From Ficedula albicollis (taxonomy: Eukaryota; Chordata; Aves; Passeriformes; Muscicapidae), in contig NC_021683.1 of NCBI RefSeq assembly GCF_000247815.1, forward strand, positions 7,510,148-7,574,147: a stretch of DNA of 64,000 nt, given 5' to 3'. Below are positions 35,944-61,400 of the stretch, piece after piece (the stretch's first letter is position 1; every line of letters starts with the position of its first letter). The position numbers were made by a program, and so were the translations under genes. The notes below the pieces were generated by a model. That model had not been told where the DNA came from. It saw nothing but the letters and a program-made list of their open reading frames with translations, and did not search any database.

Positions 35944-37106
35944 GGGCACAAGCAGCACGGGGTGAAAAGCCGGGTGGTGGCCGCTGCCCGCGGCAGCCGC
36001 CAGGATGAGACTGCGCCCGTCGCTTGGGAGAGCCGGGGGGATGCGTCGTGTCCAGGCCAGGTAGGAGATGCGGTGTTCATGTTCTGGAAGGCTGGGGTGG
36101 AGATGGGCTCTGCAGCGTGCTGGGCTCCTGGCTCCCCACGGCCCGTGGCACTGGCATGGAGGCTGCAGGCTGGTGGGCACCTGGGATGGTTTTTCTTTGG
36201 ATGCTTCTCAGAGCCAGCCCAGCCTCACCAGCTGCTCTCTCAATGTGGCTGGTGCTGTGCACCCTCCTGGGCACTGGGACCTGAGGGTGCCCTGGGTCAC
36301 AGCACTCTCTGGTGACACCGCTGCAATCTCAGCTCTGCAGGCCTGACTGTGGCTGGCTCCAGAGCCACATGTGGGTGCCCACAGCCGTGCCACTATACGT
36401 GGGAGCCCCTGATGCTTCTTGTCTCCTAGGGGACCTGCTCTGGGCTGGGGAAGCAATCCCACAACAGGCTTACTCTCTGGGGGAGGAATTAACTTTGTGG
36501 GAGGACCTCATATATGCAAGGACCCCCCAAGACTCTGTCCCAGTGCTTTTCCTCCTGAACCTGTCCTGACCTTGCTCTAAAATCAGCAGCAAACAGGAAA
36601 AGAGCCTGGGAGGGAGGTGTTTCTTCCTGCTCCAGTGATGTGGTGACGGCAGCTGATTCCAGCCAGGACAGAGCTGGCTGCTCCAGCCTTTGTCCAACCT
36701 AGAGGGGTCTTGGGTATTCCCAGAACCAGTGCCGAAGCATGGTGACATCTGTGCCACAGAGTCTCCTGGTTGTTTAGGGCACTAAACAGGGAGCTGTGGG
36801 CCTGAGAGGTGCTGCTGGCTGCTGTGATTGGCATGGAGGGTAGATGGGTCTGTCACATTACACTGTGAGAGCTGGAACCCCATGGAAAGCATTCCCATGG
36901 GAATTGGACCCCACCATCTTTGGAGAGCCCTGTGGCTGAAGCGAGCTCCTCCAAGGCTTTGGGTACTCAGGATACAAAGTAGAGACTTTTGAGCAAGGAA
37001 ACATTTTTCCCAGTGGCTCCCGAGTCTTGGAGGGTGCCCACAGGCATGCCACGGGATTGCATGCTGTGGGAAGCCTACAGCAAAGCCACGGTGATTTTAT
37101 ATATAC

Positions 37107-37130
37107 ATAAATACAACGATATGTATTTAT
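37107..37130. other. AT-rich hairpin upstream of the 37.7-kb CpG island
   Basis: Perfect 9-base arms ATAAATACA and TGTATTTAT with a 6-base loop lie in a 60-base AT-rich island surrounded by GC-rich DNA. The TATTTATTATA core resembles MEF2-type or TATA sequences. Confidence 0.4.
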
Positions 37131-37199
37131 TATATTTGTACATACTTATCTTTAAACCCAAGCAATGCAGAAGCAAGCGGCAGTGGTGTGAGCATCAGC

Positions 37200-37798
37200 T
37201 GCCCACGGCTTTGTGCCCGCCCGCAGTGGAGCCGGCAGGGATGGGGGCGAGGGGCTGTGCATCCCCCAGCCAGCCTCGGGTGCAGCTCCGGGCCAGCGCT
37301 GCCCGCGGGGCGGTGTGTGCTCCCACGCACCGTGTGCTCGGCCCTGGCTGCCGGCGGCACCGGGGGTCTCCAAGGGGAGCGGTCCAGAGAGGCGCTGGAG
37401 GGCGGGTTTGCAGTGTTCCCGTCCCTCCCACCCGTGCCTCAGTTTCCCTAGGGAGGCGGTGGGGAGGGATGTATAGGGACCGAAGTGTGCTGTACTCCGG
37501 GAGCAGCCGGTGCTGGCGGGGCCGCTTCCCTCCAAGGGGGTCAGGCATCCTCCCGTGTCCTCCCATCCTCCGTCCCCCTTGAGTCACGCCGGGGCTGCGG
37601 CGCTGGGCAGTGATGTCAGCCCGCGGGCAGGGGAAGCGGGGGAGGAGACTGCTGCTCGGGGGGAGCCCTGCGGCCACGGCCCCCGCATCGGGAGGACAGA
37701 CGGACGGACGGCATGAGAGAGCAGCAACCAGCCGGGACGCTGAGCGCAGCTCGAGGGGGATGTGCTGCCGCAGCGCGCCATGAGTGGCAAACCGAAAG
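37200..37798 (+). promoter_or_regulatory. RIPOR1: CpG island and candidate RIPOR1 first exon
   Basis: A GC-rich block ends with ATG at 37780-37782 followed by MSGKPK-coding sequence and a GT donor at 37799-37800. Splicing this donor to the acceptor at 43051-43052 joins in phase 1, stays open across 43053-43078 and enters the RIPOR1 frame at its MSLSVRPQ start, adding 15 residues. The frame match could occur by chance (about one in three, less with the no-stop requirement). The CpG setting and donor make this a plausible 5' exon. Without a transcript it could equally be non-coding. Confidence 0.45.
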
Positions 37799-37999
37799 GT
37801 ACCGAGCAGCGGCAGCACCAGGGCTCCCCAGCAAACGGCGGTCATTTGGGGAGCCCCAGCTGATTGAGGCTCCCGGGGTGACGTGGCTGGGCTCAGGTGG
37901 GCTTTTTGGGGTGAGGAGTTTTCTTGAGAGGAAAGCTCTCCCTGACGGGAGCACCAAGGACATATGCACCCGCCGCCTGCAAGGGACACGGTTGTCACC

Positions 38000-40900
38000 G
38001 CGGGTTGCGGTGACAGGGTGTCAGGACAGGGTGTCCGTGCAGGGTCGGACCCCCTGGCTGCCTGATCTTGTTGTTGCCTACACTGAGATCTGGGCTCTGT
38101 GTCTCCAGGCAGGAGAGGGGCCACAGCTGTCAGCTACGCCGGGGTGGGGCACCCCCGATGCCACAGCATCCCCCGATGCCACGGCAGCACAGCTTTCCTC
38201 GGCAAACTGTTTTTTTCCCCGCTTATGCCTCCATGTCAGATGAGGACAAACAGAGCCCATCTCCGTGTCGAGCATCCCTGGCATGGTGGCCCCAGGGAAC
38301 CTGGGCAGAGCAGAGGGTCTTGGGGTTGCTTTTGTGCACTTGGACCAAGTTGTCTGGGATTTGTGGGGGCAGCTACAGGTACCCAACAGAGCACCCTGGA
38401 GAGGAGGAGGTCCGGGGGCAGGTGGCATGTGGGACCTCCACAAGGTTATGCCAATCCCAGGAGGATCTTTCTAGAGGATCCCAGCGCTTCTGAGAGGGAT
38501 CGCAGCCCACTCGAGAGTGGAGTCTGGTGCCCATGGCCAGGATGCAGCCCTGTCTCAGGGTATGGAGATGAGCAGTGTCCATGGGGATCCTGACTGGGTG
38601 CTCAGTTTGTGCCTTTGGTGGTGGGGGACTCAGTTCCCAGGAGCCATCCTAGAGAGCAGATTAGGCTTGAGCTTTGCCAGCCTCTGGGAAACCTCTTGCC
38701 CCAGTGGTGGCCACTTCCCTGCATTACAGTTTGGGTTTGCATCTCCTTCTGGCTGCAGACAGGGCGCCCGCGGGATGAGTGGCAGGGTCGGGGGCTCTGA
38801 GCCCCCCCGAGGAGCTGGCTGTGAGTGTCTGCCTGTGCCGTACCCTGCCCTTCCGCAGGGATACTCCGCGGGGTAAATAAGCACTTCCTCCAATTCTTCC
38901 CATTCGCAGCTCCTTCCCTTTCCTGCTGCCCTCCCACTTGGCCCAAGGAGCCAGCAGCCTCCCATGGCCACAGGGGCGGATATCAGCGCCATGTCCCTAC
39001 TGCCATGGGGCTGAGAGCAGCCAGCACCCATCCTACCCAAGCTGCCGAGAGCAGCCAGCACCCAAACAACCCAAACTGCCGAGAGCAGCCAGCACCCAAA
39101 CAACCGAGCCGCCATTCCCTGTCCCGGTAGGGGCAGTGGGGCTGTGACCTTATGGCTGGGACTTTCTCTCCGGCTGAGTCACAGGAGCCAGGATGCCATT
39201 CACTGACTCATCTGACTCCCAAAAGCCCCCAATCCCTCTCCTCGCCCAGCCCGAGGAGGGGCCGGGGGTGTCCTGCCTTCCTGGAGGAGAGAGAGAGCGT
39301 GGAGAGGTCAGGGAAGAGGCGGCTCTCAGGCTCCTTGTGACCATGGCTTCGGTCCCCGGATGCTCCCATCCTGTGTGCCGAGGGGGATGAGGAGTGACGG
39401 GAGGGAAGAACTGCTGCAGCCCACGCTGGGAGCCGGCCAAGGGCCGTCCCGGGGCCGGAAGGGGCCGGCAGGGGCCGGGGTATGTGCATGGGTTGGGGCA
39501 GCGGGGCCGCAGCTGTGCAAACACGGCTGCAGCGGCTGCTCGGGGGGAGCCGAGCCGGCGGGCTGAGCTCACAGGCTCCCGGGGTCACCCCTGCCCTGCG
39601 CCAAAGCTTCACCCAAAGGTGCTGGGGCGGGGCGGGGCAGGACCCCCCCAAACACCACGGGCAGGACGGATGGTCCTGTGGCCATCGTGGCTGCCCCCAC
39701 TGCGTGCCCTGCCGTGCCCCGGGGACGGCCGCAGTGCCATCAGTGCAGGGAGCACAGCCCAGCCCCCTCGGGTGCCCTGGTGCTGCTGGTTGGTCCTGGG
39801 TGTCTTCCCCGAGGTGAGGAGTGCTGGCCACCCTGGGCATTGGTGGCCTTCAGTGAGTGCCATCCCTGGAAGTGCTGGCCAGAGCCCCCCCAGCTCCCAG
39901 CGGTGCGGGGCTGAGGACTCAGGGGGAGCCAGTTTGGGGCGTCTCCGACCAGGGCAGTGTTGATAAACCCGCCGGAGCGACCTGAGGCTGGTGTCTGAGT
40001 GTCGGAAACAGAAACCAGCTGGGACCAACCCAGCCGGTCGGACTGCCCCCTCCGCTGCTCAGACCAGCATTCTTGGGATCCCAATCATCTCCAGAGCACC
40101 GGGCGTCGAGAGAGGAGCCGGCGGCCGGGCTGGAGAGCCCCGGGGTGGGCTCCAGCACCCCGCGCTGTGCTGCCTGTTCAGCTGCTCGCTGCCCTTTTGG
40201 CCGCTGTCCACGGGCAGTGCTGGCCAAGGACGGACAGAGGGACACACTCCCAGGATTGCAGTTCCTGCGCTGGGAGATCTGGAGGCAGTCTGTGGCGCGG
40301 AAAAGGTGAAAAGCTTGGTCGGGAGGCAGGTTTGTTAGCACTGAGCCCGAACTAAGGGCAGGGGGCGGTGGGGCTTGTTGGGACTGAACCTTCGGGGCGG
40401 GACCTCTTCTGCTCAGGAGAAAGAAAGGATGTGCCTGGGGCTTTAGCCCATGGCAGACACTTGAGTGTGCCAGTGCTCTGCTGGTGCCAACCTCATGGTA
40501 AGCCTGGCACGGGGCTCACCAGCCTGGGCGAGATACAGTGCCCAGTGGTCCCTTCCAAGCGTGCCCCAGGCTCTGCTCCCTGCGGGGGCTGGCTGTGCTG
40601 CTGGTACCAGGTACCTCTTATCTCGGTAATGTCAGGAATGCACTATGCTGGGGATTTTTCCTTCTCTGTGAGCCAAGCCCAAGAGTGCCAGGAGCAGAGA
40701 CCCCACATCCTGCCTGCCCTGCCTCATGCAGGCAGCGCTGCAGGGCTGGCTGCCCGCCGGTGCTAGGCTGGAGCATCCTTGGGGCTCCTGGAGCATCACT
40801 CCTGCAGAGCAGGGGTATGGTGTCCCCTTCTCCAAGGGGGCTTGGGGTCCTGGCACAGGATCTTGTTTGCAGGGTGCCATGGTGCGTTGTGATGGATGTT

Positions 40901-43052
40901 TGGGGGAGAGCCGGGTCCAGGGCTGGAGCGCAGGGATGTGGTCCTGTCAGCAGCCACTGCTCCCTGTGCCAGTGAGGGAGCCTCCAGTGCTTTGGAGCAG
41001 GATCCAGCACGGCACAACTGTCTGCTGGAGCCTCTGAGGTGCCTGGGCAAGTGGCTTCAGATTGCTCTGACTGCTGGGGCGTTGTGCTGGGGCATCAGTC
41101 CCCTCCACACACCCAGCATCCTTCTCCCCCTCCAGCATCCTCCTCCCCTTGATGCTCTCAGCATCCTTCTCTCTGACAGCCTCAGCATCCTTCCCCAGTG
41201 CAGGCTCCTGCCTGGGAAACCCTCCTTAGAGGTCCCTCTGTGCTCCTGGGAAGAGGGGCTGGAGAAGGATGGGTTGGCAGGACTGTCCTCACCCTGAAGT
41301 GTGAGAGCCTTGCCCTATGGGTGGTGGGTGCTCTCCCTGTGGCTGAGCCACTGTAGCACCCAGTGGGGAGCAAGCACGGGTGCCACAGGCCCTCCTCTCT
41401 CAGTGGGGAGCAGATTAAAGAGCCCTGCAGAGGGTAATCTGCCAGGCCTGCAGGTCAGCCGGGCTGCCAGGGATTACAGCTCTTCCTAATGAGCTTAATT
41501 GGGACAGTGTTGTCCTGGAAAATGGAGGCACCCAGACCGGCACCCAGATAGCGCTGTGTCTGTGGGACCCGCTGAGTGGCTCCGTGGTGTGGGTGGGACA
41601 CGAGTCCCAAGGGGGAACCAGATGGAGCTGCTGCCTCCTGGCTCCACTGGGATCGAGGTGAGTGCTGCTGGTGGTTAGCTTTGACTGCAGATGGCTCCAG
41701 CACATCCCGGCTGCTGCAAATCCCTGGCCCCAGCCTGGCGTGCGGGTGGTGAGGGGCACAGTGCTGGGGGGATGCCCACCCTGAGTGGGTGTGAGCCACG
41801 TGGGACCAAGCTGAGCTGGGCTCCTGGGCACGGGGAAGGAGTGGGGATGGCAGTGGGGGCCCCAGCAGTGCCTGTGTCCCTGTGCTGTTCACTGTCGGCC
41901 ATGCTGGAGACAGGAGGGAAGGCACAGCGGGCTCCTTAGGATGGAGGGAGGTGGCTGTGGCTCAGTCTGTCAGCCAGAGAAGCTGTGCATCCCTAGGGTC
42001 CTGCCTGGCTGTGCCTGGTGACTGCCAGGCACCATGTGGGCTCATTCCCAGCAGCTGCTGCAGCTGTGCTCAGGGCTGGCTGGGATATAGGGATTTACCT
42101 GCCGTCAGTGGTGGCCATGGCTGCCCAGGGCTGGGCTCCTCCCTGTGCACAGCTGGCACTGCTGGGGGTGCAGGGCCAGGAGCCCTTTCTCCTCTGCTCT
42201 TGCTTGTCCTTTGGGCTGCCCTCCCCAAGCCCCAGCCCTGGCCAGGGCTACAGGAATGGTTCCTGTGACGCAGAGTGGCAGCCAGGTCCAGGCCCTGAGC
42301 TTTAGAAATCTGTTCCATCCCTGACTGTCGTCAACTGCACTGGCTGTGGTGGGCACAGGCAGGTCACAGCAGTGGTTGCAAGGCTCCTGCCACTGCCAGG
42401 AGCAGAGGACGGGGTGCAGCCGCCATGGGGCTGGACACGTTGGCCTGCACGGACTTTCCCTGGCAGGGAATGGCTTGTGCTTTTCTTCCCCTGCACAGAG
42501 CTCCTGGCAAAGCTGGGAACTTTCCAAAGTGCTTTGTTGTCCTTGGGTTTCCCTCCTGGTTGCTGGAGTGAGTGGAAGCAAGTGAGGAGACAGCAAAGGG
42601 CTGGGCAGTCGGTCCAGCCCTGTGCCTTTCCTGCCCCTGCAGCAGAGTGGCACGGGTGACAACAGATATGGGACAAGGTGGGGTTCAGGAGGAGGTGTCC
42701 AGGCTTGGGCACCATGTAGAGTTTGCCGTGGATATGTCTGAGAAAGGACATGTCATGGTAGGCACTGGGCATCAGCCCCATTCTGTGATTCCCATTGGGC
42801 CAACCTGGGACATGTCTGTGTGGGTGGCACTGAGAGCTCACAGTGCCCAGAGCCCCACTTCGCCAGGGGCAGTATCTCTGGGGGCAGCACGGGATCTGTG
42901 TCCCAGAGCCACCAGGAGTGTTCTTGCACTGAGAGAGTGGGAAGTCTCCCAACCCATGGTCCGTGGGTGCCATCCCCAGTCCTGCTGGCAGTCCTGCCTG
43001 CATGTGTGTCCTCACCGTGCTGCTGGTGACCCTGACGTGTCATTGTCCCCAG
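38000..43052 (+). other. Presumed RIPOR1 intron 1
   Basis: Unique GC-rich sequence without supported exons. It includes a short repeat (39008-39105) and CpG-rich patches (39400-39620), which may be further promoters. Confidence 0.4.
39008..39105 (+). repeat. Tandem repeat with GCCGAGAGCAGCCAGCACCC units
   Basis: About three copies of a unit of roughly 30 bases containing GAGAGCAGCCAGCACCCA and CAACCCAA, with small variations. Confidence 0.8.
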
Positions 43053-43078
43053 GGCGGCCCTCCAGGTCACACTCAACG

Positions 43079-55531
<12,453 letters not shown>

Positions 55532-56360
55532 GACCCACGCACACCCACCTGCCATCCCTGAGGGCAGAGGCACGGCTGGGCCGCCCGGGCTCGCACGGGC
55601 TGGGGAGCCGGCAGCCGCAGCACTCCCGCTCTCAGCACAGCACAGTATTAGCCCTGCGCCGGCAGCTGGCGGCCGCACACTGCCTTACGGAGCACCGCTT
55701 CCCTGCCCCGCCACCCGCCCCGCGGGCGCCACTCCGCACTGCTGGCCGGGGCTCGCTGCACCTCCCACCCTCTGATCGCTATTTAAAGTACCCAGGGAGC
55801 CCACCCTGCCTGCCCCCCTGGCTGGCGGGGAGAGGGACCGGATTTCTCTGCCTCCTCTTGCCTTCCTCTTGCTCGAGGGCATGCGCCCTGTCCCGGAAGG
55901 ACCTGCACTTTGGAAACCTCGCTGTTTCTTTCCAGGAGCTGCCAGGGCCATGGGGACTGCTGCCCTTTGCCACCTGGAGTCCCCAGGACTTAAATAAAAT
56001 GAAATATGAGATATTAATATATTCTGCTGGCGTTTCTTCTTTCCAGCTCCACGTGCTCCTGTCCCTCCCTGGCTTGTGGCTGTAGGGAGTGTAGTGAGAT
56101 GTGGCCTCAGCCCAGAGCCTTTCCTGGCCTGTTGGGAAATGCTGTGGAGGGCAGGGGCAGGAGGAGCGATAGAGGGACGGACAGACGGATGGACAGAAGC
56201 TGCCACCTTTTTTTTTGTTTGTTTTGGTTTATTTTATTTTTTATTTACAGATTTTGCAGAAAAACAAAAGCAAAAAATTCTTTTCTATAATGTCTCTATA
56301 AATCTATATATAATGTAATTACAGAGAATGACTAATTTTGATTTTAAAGCAGAAATAAAA
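55532..56360 (+). other. RIPOR1: RIPOR1 3' UTR with alternative poly(A) signals
   Basis: After the TGA at 55529-55531 the sequence carries AATAAA at 55993-55998. A second, AT-rich candidate end near 56350 reads GAAATAAAAACC. The stretch between them is non-coding and becomes AT-rich from 56210, typical of a distal 3' UTR end. Confidence 0.6.
55993..55998 (+). terminator. RIPOR1: RIPOR1 proximal poly(A) signal
   Basis: AATAAA about 460 bases after the stop codon. Confidence 0.65.
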
Positions 56361-56640
56361 ACCTTTAAAGTGTTGGTGTCGCTGTAAGGGTGTTTCTTTG
56401 GCCCCAGTGCCCTGGGATGGGGCAAGTTGGGTGTCAGCATAGCATCCATGTAACCTGGAGGGTGACAGAGGATGTCGTGGGAAATAATTGTGATTTTTCG
56501 CCCTGCAATTCAGCCAATTGTTACCAAAATGTTGGCTGGTGGGCACGGGATGCATCACCCAAGGTAGTAGGAAGCGTCCACACAGGATGGGGGGCACCGA
56601 AACCAGGGCTGCCCTTGGAATGGAAACAGCCCTCTGTGTG

Positions 56641-56673
56641 TGAGTGTGTGTGTGTGTGTGTGAGTGTGTGTGT
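56641..56673 (+). repeat. (TG)n microsatellite
   Basis: About 16 dinucleotide units with two TGAG interruptions, immediately before a 131-bp tandem duplication. Confidence 0.9.
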
Positions 56674-56935
56674 AAATCCACACATCCCCCATCTCCAGCT
56701 GCTGTTGGTTATCGAGGCTCTGACTTCCAGTTTGGACCAGTAAAAACCCATGTCCAGCACTGGAAGCAGATTGCAGCAGCTGTGGGGGCCAGGCCATGTT
56801 CCCAAAATCCACACATCCCCCATCTCCAGCTGCTGTTGGTTATCGAGGCTCTGACTTCCAGTTTGGACCAGTAAAAACCCATGTCCAGCACTGGAAGCAG
56901 ATTGCAGCAGCTGTGGGGGCCAGGCCATGTTCCCA
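56674..56935 (+). repeat. Tandem duplication, two 131-bp units
   Basis: Units 56674-56804 and 56805-56935 appear identical or nearly so; each starts AAATCCACACATCC and ends CATGTTCCC followed by A. No coding role is seen. Confidence 0.92.
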
Positions 56936-57699
56936 AATGTCCCCACACCGGATGGGTGTGACAGGTAATGCTAAACCACCCTGTGAGCTGCTCTGCCTCC
57001 CGGGCTGTGCCTTGTCCCAGGATATCCGCTGTCTCCACCTTACTATGTGAGGGACACACCACTGGGCTGGGAGGGAGGCTGTTCTCTGTGACCCCTCTCG
57101 CTGCTGGTCCCTTACCACCTGCCCTGAGGCTGGAGGTTTTCTGGAGGTTTTTGTGCCCTTCCTGTGCAGCTCCTCAGCACCAACAAGCTGCTGGATTGTT
57201 GGAAGCTTGTTGGGAAGGAAGCACTGTTTCCTCTGGCTCTCCCAGGAACTTTGCCCTCTTGGTGGCTGTGATAGCATAGTGCAGCAGCAGGGTGGAGGCC
57301 ATCTCCCTGACACAACACAATTGGTTCTCACTGCTTTGATTAAATTTCCTGAGTTCAGTGACTTTGGCAGCATGTGGCTGGTGACATGGAGCCTTCTGCC
57401 CCACCAAGCAGGAGGTGGCATCAGACTACAACGTGCACAGCAGGGTGTTAGGTCTTGTGCCACCTCCCGACTGGGCTGGGTTGAAAGGTGGGATCCTGAA
57501 TGTTTCTGCCTGCATCATGGAGTAGGGCTGCTGGGGCCCTTGTTCCTACACACTGCGTGGTGTCACCGTGGGCCTGGAGGCCCCTAGAGCTGCTCCACCT
57601 CTCCCTGTGATGTGTCTCTGTGGTTTCACTGGTGATTTTTTTTAAGCTTGTATCGTTTGCCTTCCTCTTCTCAAACCCCGCCCATCACCTTCTGCTGGT

Positions 57700-58448
57700 T
57701 TAAATCCCTGAACATCCACCATGATGGTGCACCTGGGGAAGAATAACTCCATGTACCAGTACCTGATGGGGGCCAACCTGCTGGGAAGCAGCTCTGCAGA
57801 GAAGGGCCAGAGAGTCTTGGTGGACAAGAAGCTGTCCCTTAGCCAGCAGTGTGCCCTGGGAACCAAGAAGGCCACTGATATCCTGAGATGCAATAGGAAG
57901 AGCATTGGCAGCAGGGCAAGCGAGCTGATCCTGCCCCTTCAGCCCCAGTGAGGCCATATCGGGAGTGCTGTGTCCAGTTCTGAGCTCCTCAGTACAAGAG
58001 AAACATGGAGTTCTTGGAGCAGATCCAACAGAAGGATACACAGATGATTAAGGAATTAGGGCATCTCTCTTACAAGGAAAGACTGAGGGAGCTGGAGCTG
58101 TTCAGCCTCCAGAAGTTATGACTGAGAGGGGATCTCATCAATATCTGTCAGTATCTGCAAGGGAGGGTGCCAGGGGCTGAATCAGGTTCTGCTCAGTGGT
58201 GTTCAGCAGCAGGACAAAAGGCAATGGGCAGAAACTAATGCACAGAAAGTTCATGAAAATGAGGAAGAATTTTGTGTGGGTGACTACACAAAGGAACAGG
58301 TGGCCCAGAGAGGGTGTGGAGTCTCTCTCACTGGAGATATTAAAAAACCATCTGGACACAATCCTGTCCAATGCCCTCTAGGATGACCTCTTGAGTAGAG
58401 AGGTTGGATCAGATGACCCATAGTGGTTCCTTCCAACCTTACTATTCT
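57700..58448 (+). mobile_element. CR1 LINE fragment including the reverse-transcriptase ORF end
   Basis: The first part (57721-57951) reads as the C-terminal end of the CR1 polyprotein (HLGKNNSMYQY, then AEKGQRVLVD, then SLSQQCALGTKKA). It is followed by the CR1 3' region (GTGCTGTGTCCAGTTCTG, TGAGAGGGGATCTCATCAAT) and a tail GGTTCCTTCCAACCTTACTATTC. The frame is interrupted and it is not expected to be active. Confidence 0.85.
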
Positions 58449-58449
58449 T

Positions 58450-61400
58450 TACCCACCACCAGGCATGGACAAGAACCCCCCTCCCAAGCCTTCATTTTTC
58501 CAGCTCTCATGACAGCTGCTCCAATCCCTTAATCATCTTAGTGGCCCGTATGGTCCTGGGAGTGGAGTAGTTTAGAGCAGCAAAGATGCCTCCAAAGGCA
58601 GCAGAGGCAGGGACATCCCTCCAGTCCTGTCAGCCACCCGTGGCAGAGCAGGGGCACCAGCAGAGCCAAGGATTTATACTTCCTAGGCCAAGCAAGGCCC
58701 ATCCATCAGTGCTTCCCAGGGTTTCTAAGCACGTCCCAGGAGGTTACAGCCTTCACTTCCTTCCTCCTCACTGTAGCAGAGCTTTTTGGGGCTGGCTCAG
58801 GCAGAATGTAGCACACTGTGGTGCATGTGGTCCCATCTGGGACACCCCCTCAGCATAAACCACTTCTGGATGCAGTTTTATCTGCAGATGGGATTGCAGG
58901 GAGGGGTAGCCAGGGGACACTGCTGCATCACTCATCCCTTAGCCTTCTTCCACCTGCTTTGGGGGCTGGACGAGCTCCAGGGGGAAAGCACAGTGCTTTT
59001 CCCAGAGCACTGCATTACGCTGTCAGCTTTACGCAGCAGGAGATGAGGGATGTAGATCCCAGCTGGCACATGCAACTGCAGACAAGAGCACCTGAGAGGT
59101 GGAAAGCAGCCCAGCCCTCTCACATACTTGGTTTGGTTTCTTTTCCCCTTTCAATAACTGCTGGAAAACAAACCAGCCCAATGCCCCAGTGGCCAAAGCC
59201 ATGAATTTAATTCACTCACCTACCTGGGTGTTCTCCTTGCCCTGCCAAAACCTCGTCCCCTCCCTGCAGCACAATTCCACTTTCTGAGATAAGCTACACC
59301 TTGACTGTAGAGATCAGAGCAGGAAAGCAGACTTCTGTCAGGGTAGGCAGGGAGCTGCAGGCCAGGACAAAATGAATCTCTTCCTGGAATTGCAAGGAAT
59401 AATCCCATTATTTATGTGGCTGTTAGAACATGTGGGAAAAAACCTCAAACAGATTAACTTAGGAATCTATTACCCAGCCCTTTGCTGTGACAAAGACAGA
59501 GGTCTGTGCTGGCATTGCCAGAGACCTCTGCCCTATGGACATATCACCAGGTCACCTGGAATTGCAGGACTGCCATTTTCACAGCACCAAATTTCAAACA
59601 AAAGGTCCTGATTTTTGGACCTTTCTGCTTCATGGGTGAACTCCCTGGGAGCCACTTTCACAGCACACAGGGACAGACACAGCAGTGCAGAGCACATTTT
59701 GCGGCAGCATTTGTTATTTCAAAGGAGACAGTGTGCACAGTGTGCCAGCACCGTGTTTGTCAGCCAAATCTGTGTCAGCACTTAAAACATCCCCCTCCCG
59801 TACGGACGTGCTTGTGCTCAGCAGCTACTTGCTTTTCTTGCAGGAGCTGCAGCCCGTGGGAGGGTGTCTGTGTCACAGTTACATTATCCATGTGCTCTGG
59901 CTTGGGGAAGATGTTCCTTTCCCCCGCTTACTGCTAGTTTTGCTTTTTTTTCTCTTTTAATTGGAAGGGTGCATACAGATTCTGAAGCAGTATTGCTTTT
60001 TACCTGCCAGTCTCGGGAAAGTGTCCTGAGGAGCCCCTGAAGATCACCAGCATAATGTTCCCTCCTCTTGCACAGCATCCAGGCTGGTGCAGCTGCCCAG
60101 GTTTGACACCAAGAGCAGCCACCAGCCAGAATGACCACAAGAAGACACTGCCACTTTGTGGTACCACAAACTCCAGTTAGCCCTTGTGTTAGAAATCACT
60201 TAAATCTTGATGCAAAGTAATTTTTGGGGGTTGTAGCTTCTGACTCTCTGGTCTGAGTAACCTTAAAGTTGGACCTCCCACCTTTTCCCAGGCTTATGGG
60301 AAATCATGTTTCCAAGGCACTCACTGGGGCACTTAGAGATGATTGGAACAGCTAAGCAACCTGAGCTGAACCACAGCAAAGCAACAGCCTCCCCATGAGC
60401 ACTGACGTGCTCCTTGCAGGGCTGTCAGGCACATTTGTATGGGCTTGTTCTCCAAGGACCACTCCTGGGGCAACAGCTGGGGCCTTGGTTCATAAAGAGA
60501 CCAAATGGTGCTCCAGGCAGCCTTAGAAATTTAATTTAATGCTCTCAAGCTCGAGTACTGTTTTCCTTAGAGCTGACTTAGAGTGGTGACTCCTGAGGGA
60601 TTGTGAGGGTGATGGAAGTGCAGAGTGGAATGAGGAGGGTGAGCCCACCCAGGGACTCAGCAGTGTGGTCGGGAGCTCCTTGGCTTCAGCTCTTTCCATT
60701 CTGGCTCACGGGCAAGGTGTCTCTGGGAAAAGGCCTCGCTCGGGCAACTTCTCTAGAAGGAGCATCTGCCTCTGAGTGTCTAATTTGGACGGGCTCAGAG
60801 ACTGATATTCGGGAGCACCCACAGGACTGAAGCCGGGGATTTGAATTCCCTGCAAATCAGCTCAAAAGCGCCTCCAAGTGAGGAAACCCAGGATCAGTAG
60901 GGCAGACCCCCAGCACTCGCAGGTGGATGGATGGATGGTCAGGGACACTTCTGGCAGGAGAAGTCCACGAATAGGTGCTTGTCAGGAAAAAAACCTTCTG
61001 CTTCTACACAGTGACTTTCCTACTAGGAAGCTGCAACCTTTTGCCATAGGATGGCTTAAACAAAAGGCAGAGGCATCATTGGCAACCATTTACACCCTGC
61101 CCTGGGTGAGTATTTAAAGCAGGGAAGAGGCAGTTTTACACACAGCCACTGCTCCTCTCCATTTTGATTCGTGCCTGAGCTAAATTTTGAGCTTAAAGCA
61201 GGATTCATGGCTAGAGACGAAAGATATGCCATTCCCCCAAAAATTACAGCATGAGAATTGATGGCTTGACAGCTTAGAATGCAAGTGATTTTTTAAAAAT
61301 TCACACTGCAGAAATGTTCTGAGCAGATTCTTCGTGCTGTGCTGACTTAATTTCCTTCTACACCAACCCATCTAGTGGCTAAATTGAAGGCCATGGATTT

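Larger units (their letters stand above)
33270..37080. other. Upstream intergenic DNA between the CpG islands
   Basis: GC-rich unique sequence. I find no supported exon. Small repeats and the inverted repeats listed separately are the only structure seen. Confidence 0.4.

Noticed and set aside
20460..43000. Looked for AGRP, ATP6V0D1 and other genes expected near RIPOR1 by mammalian synteny
   Set aside because: No AGRP-type CYCR cysteine knot or V-ATPase d-subunit sequence was visible in any frame; they are probably outside the window.
57721..57951. Possible small host gene
   Set aside because: The sequence is the C-terminal end of the CR1 LINE polyprotein followed directly by CR1 3' sequence.
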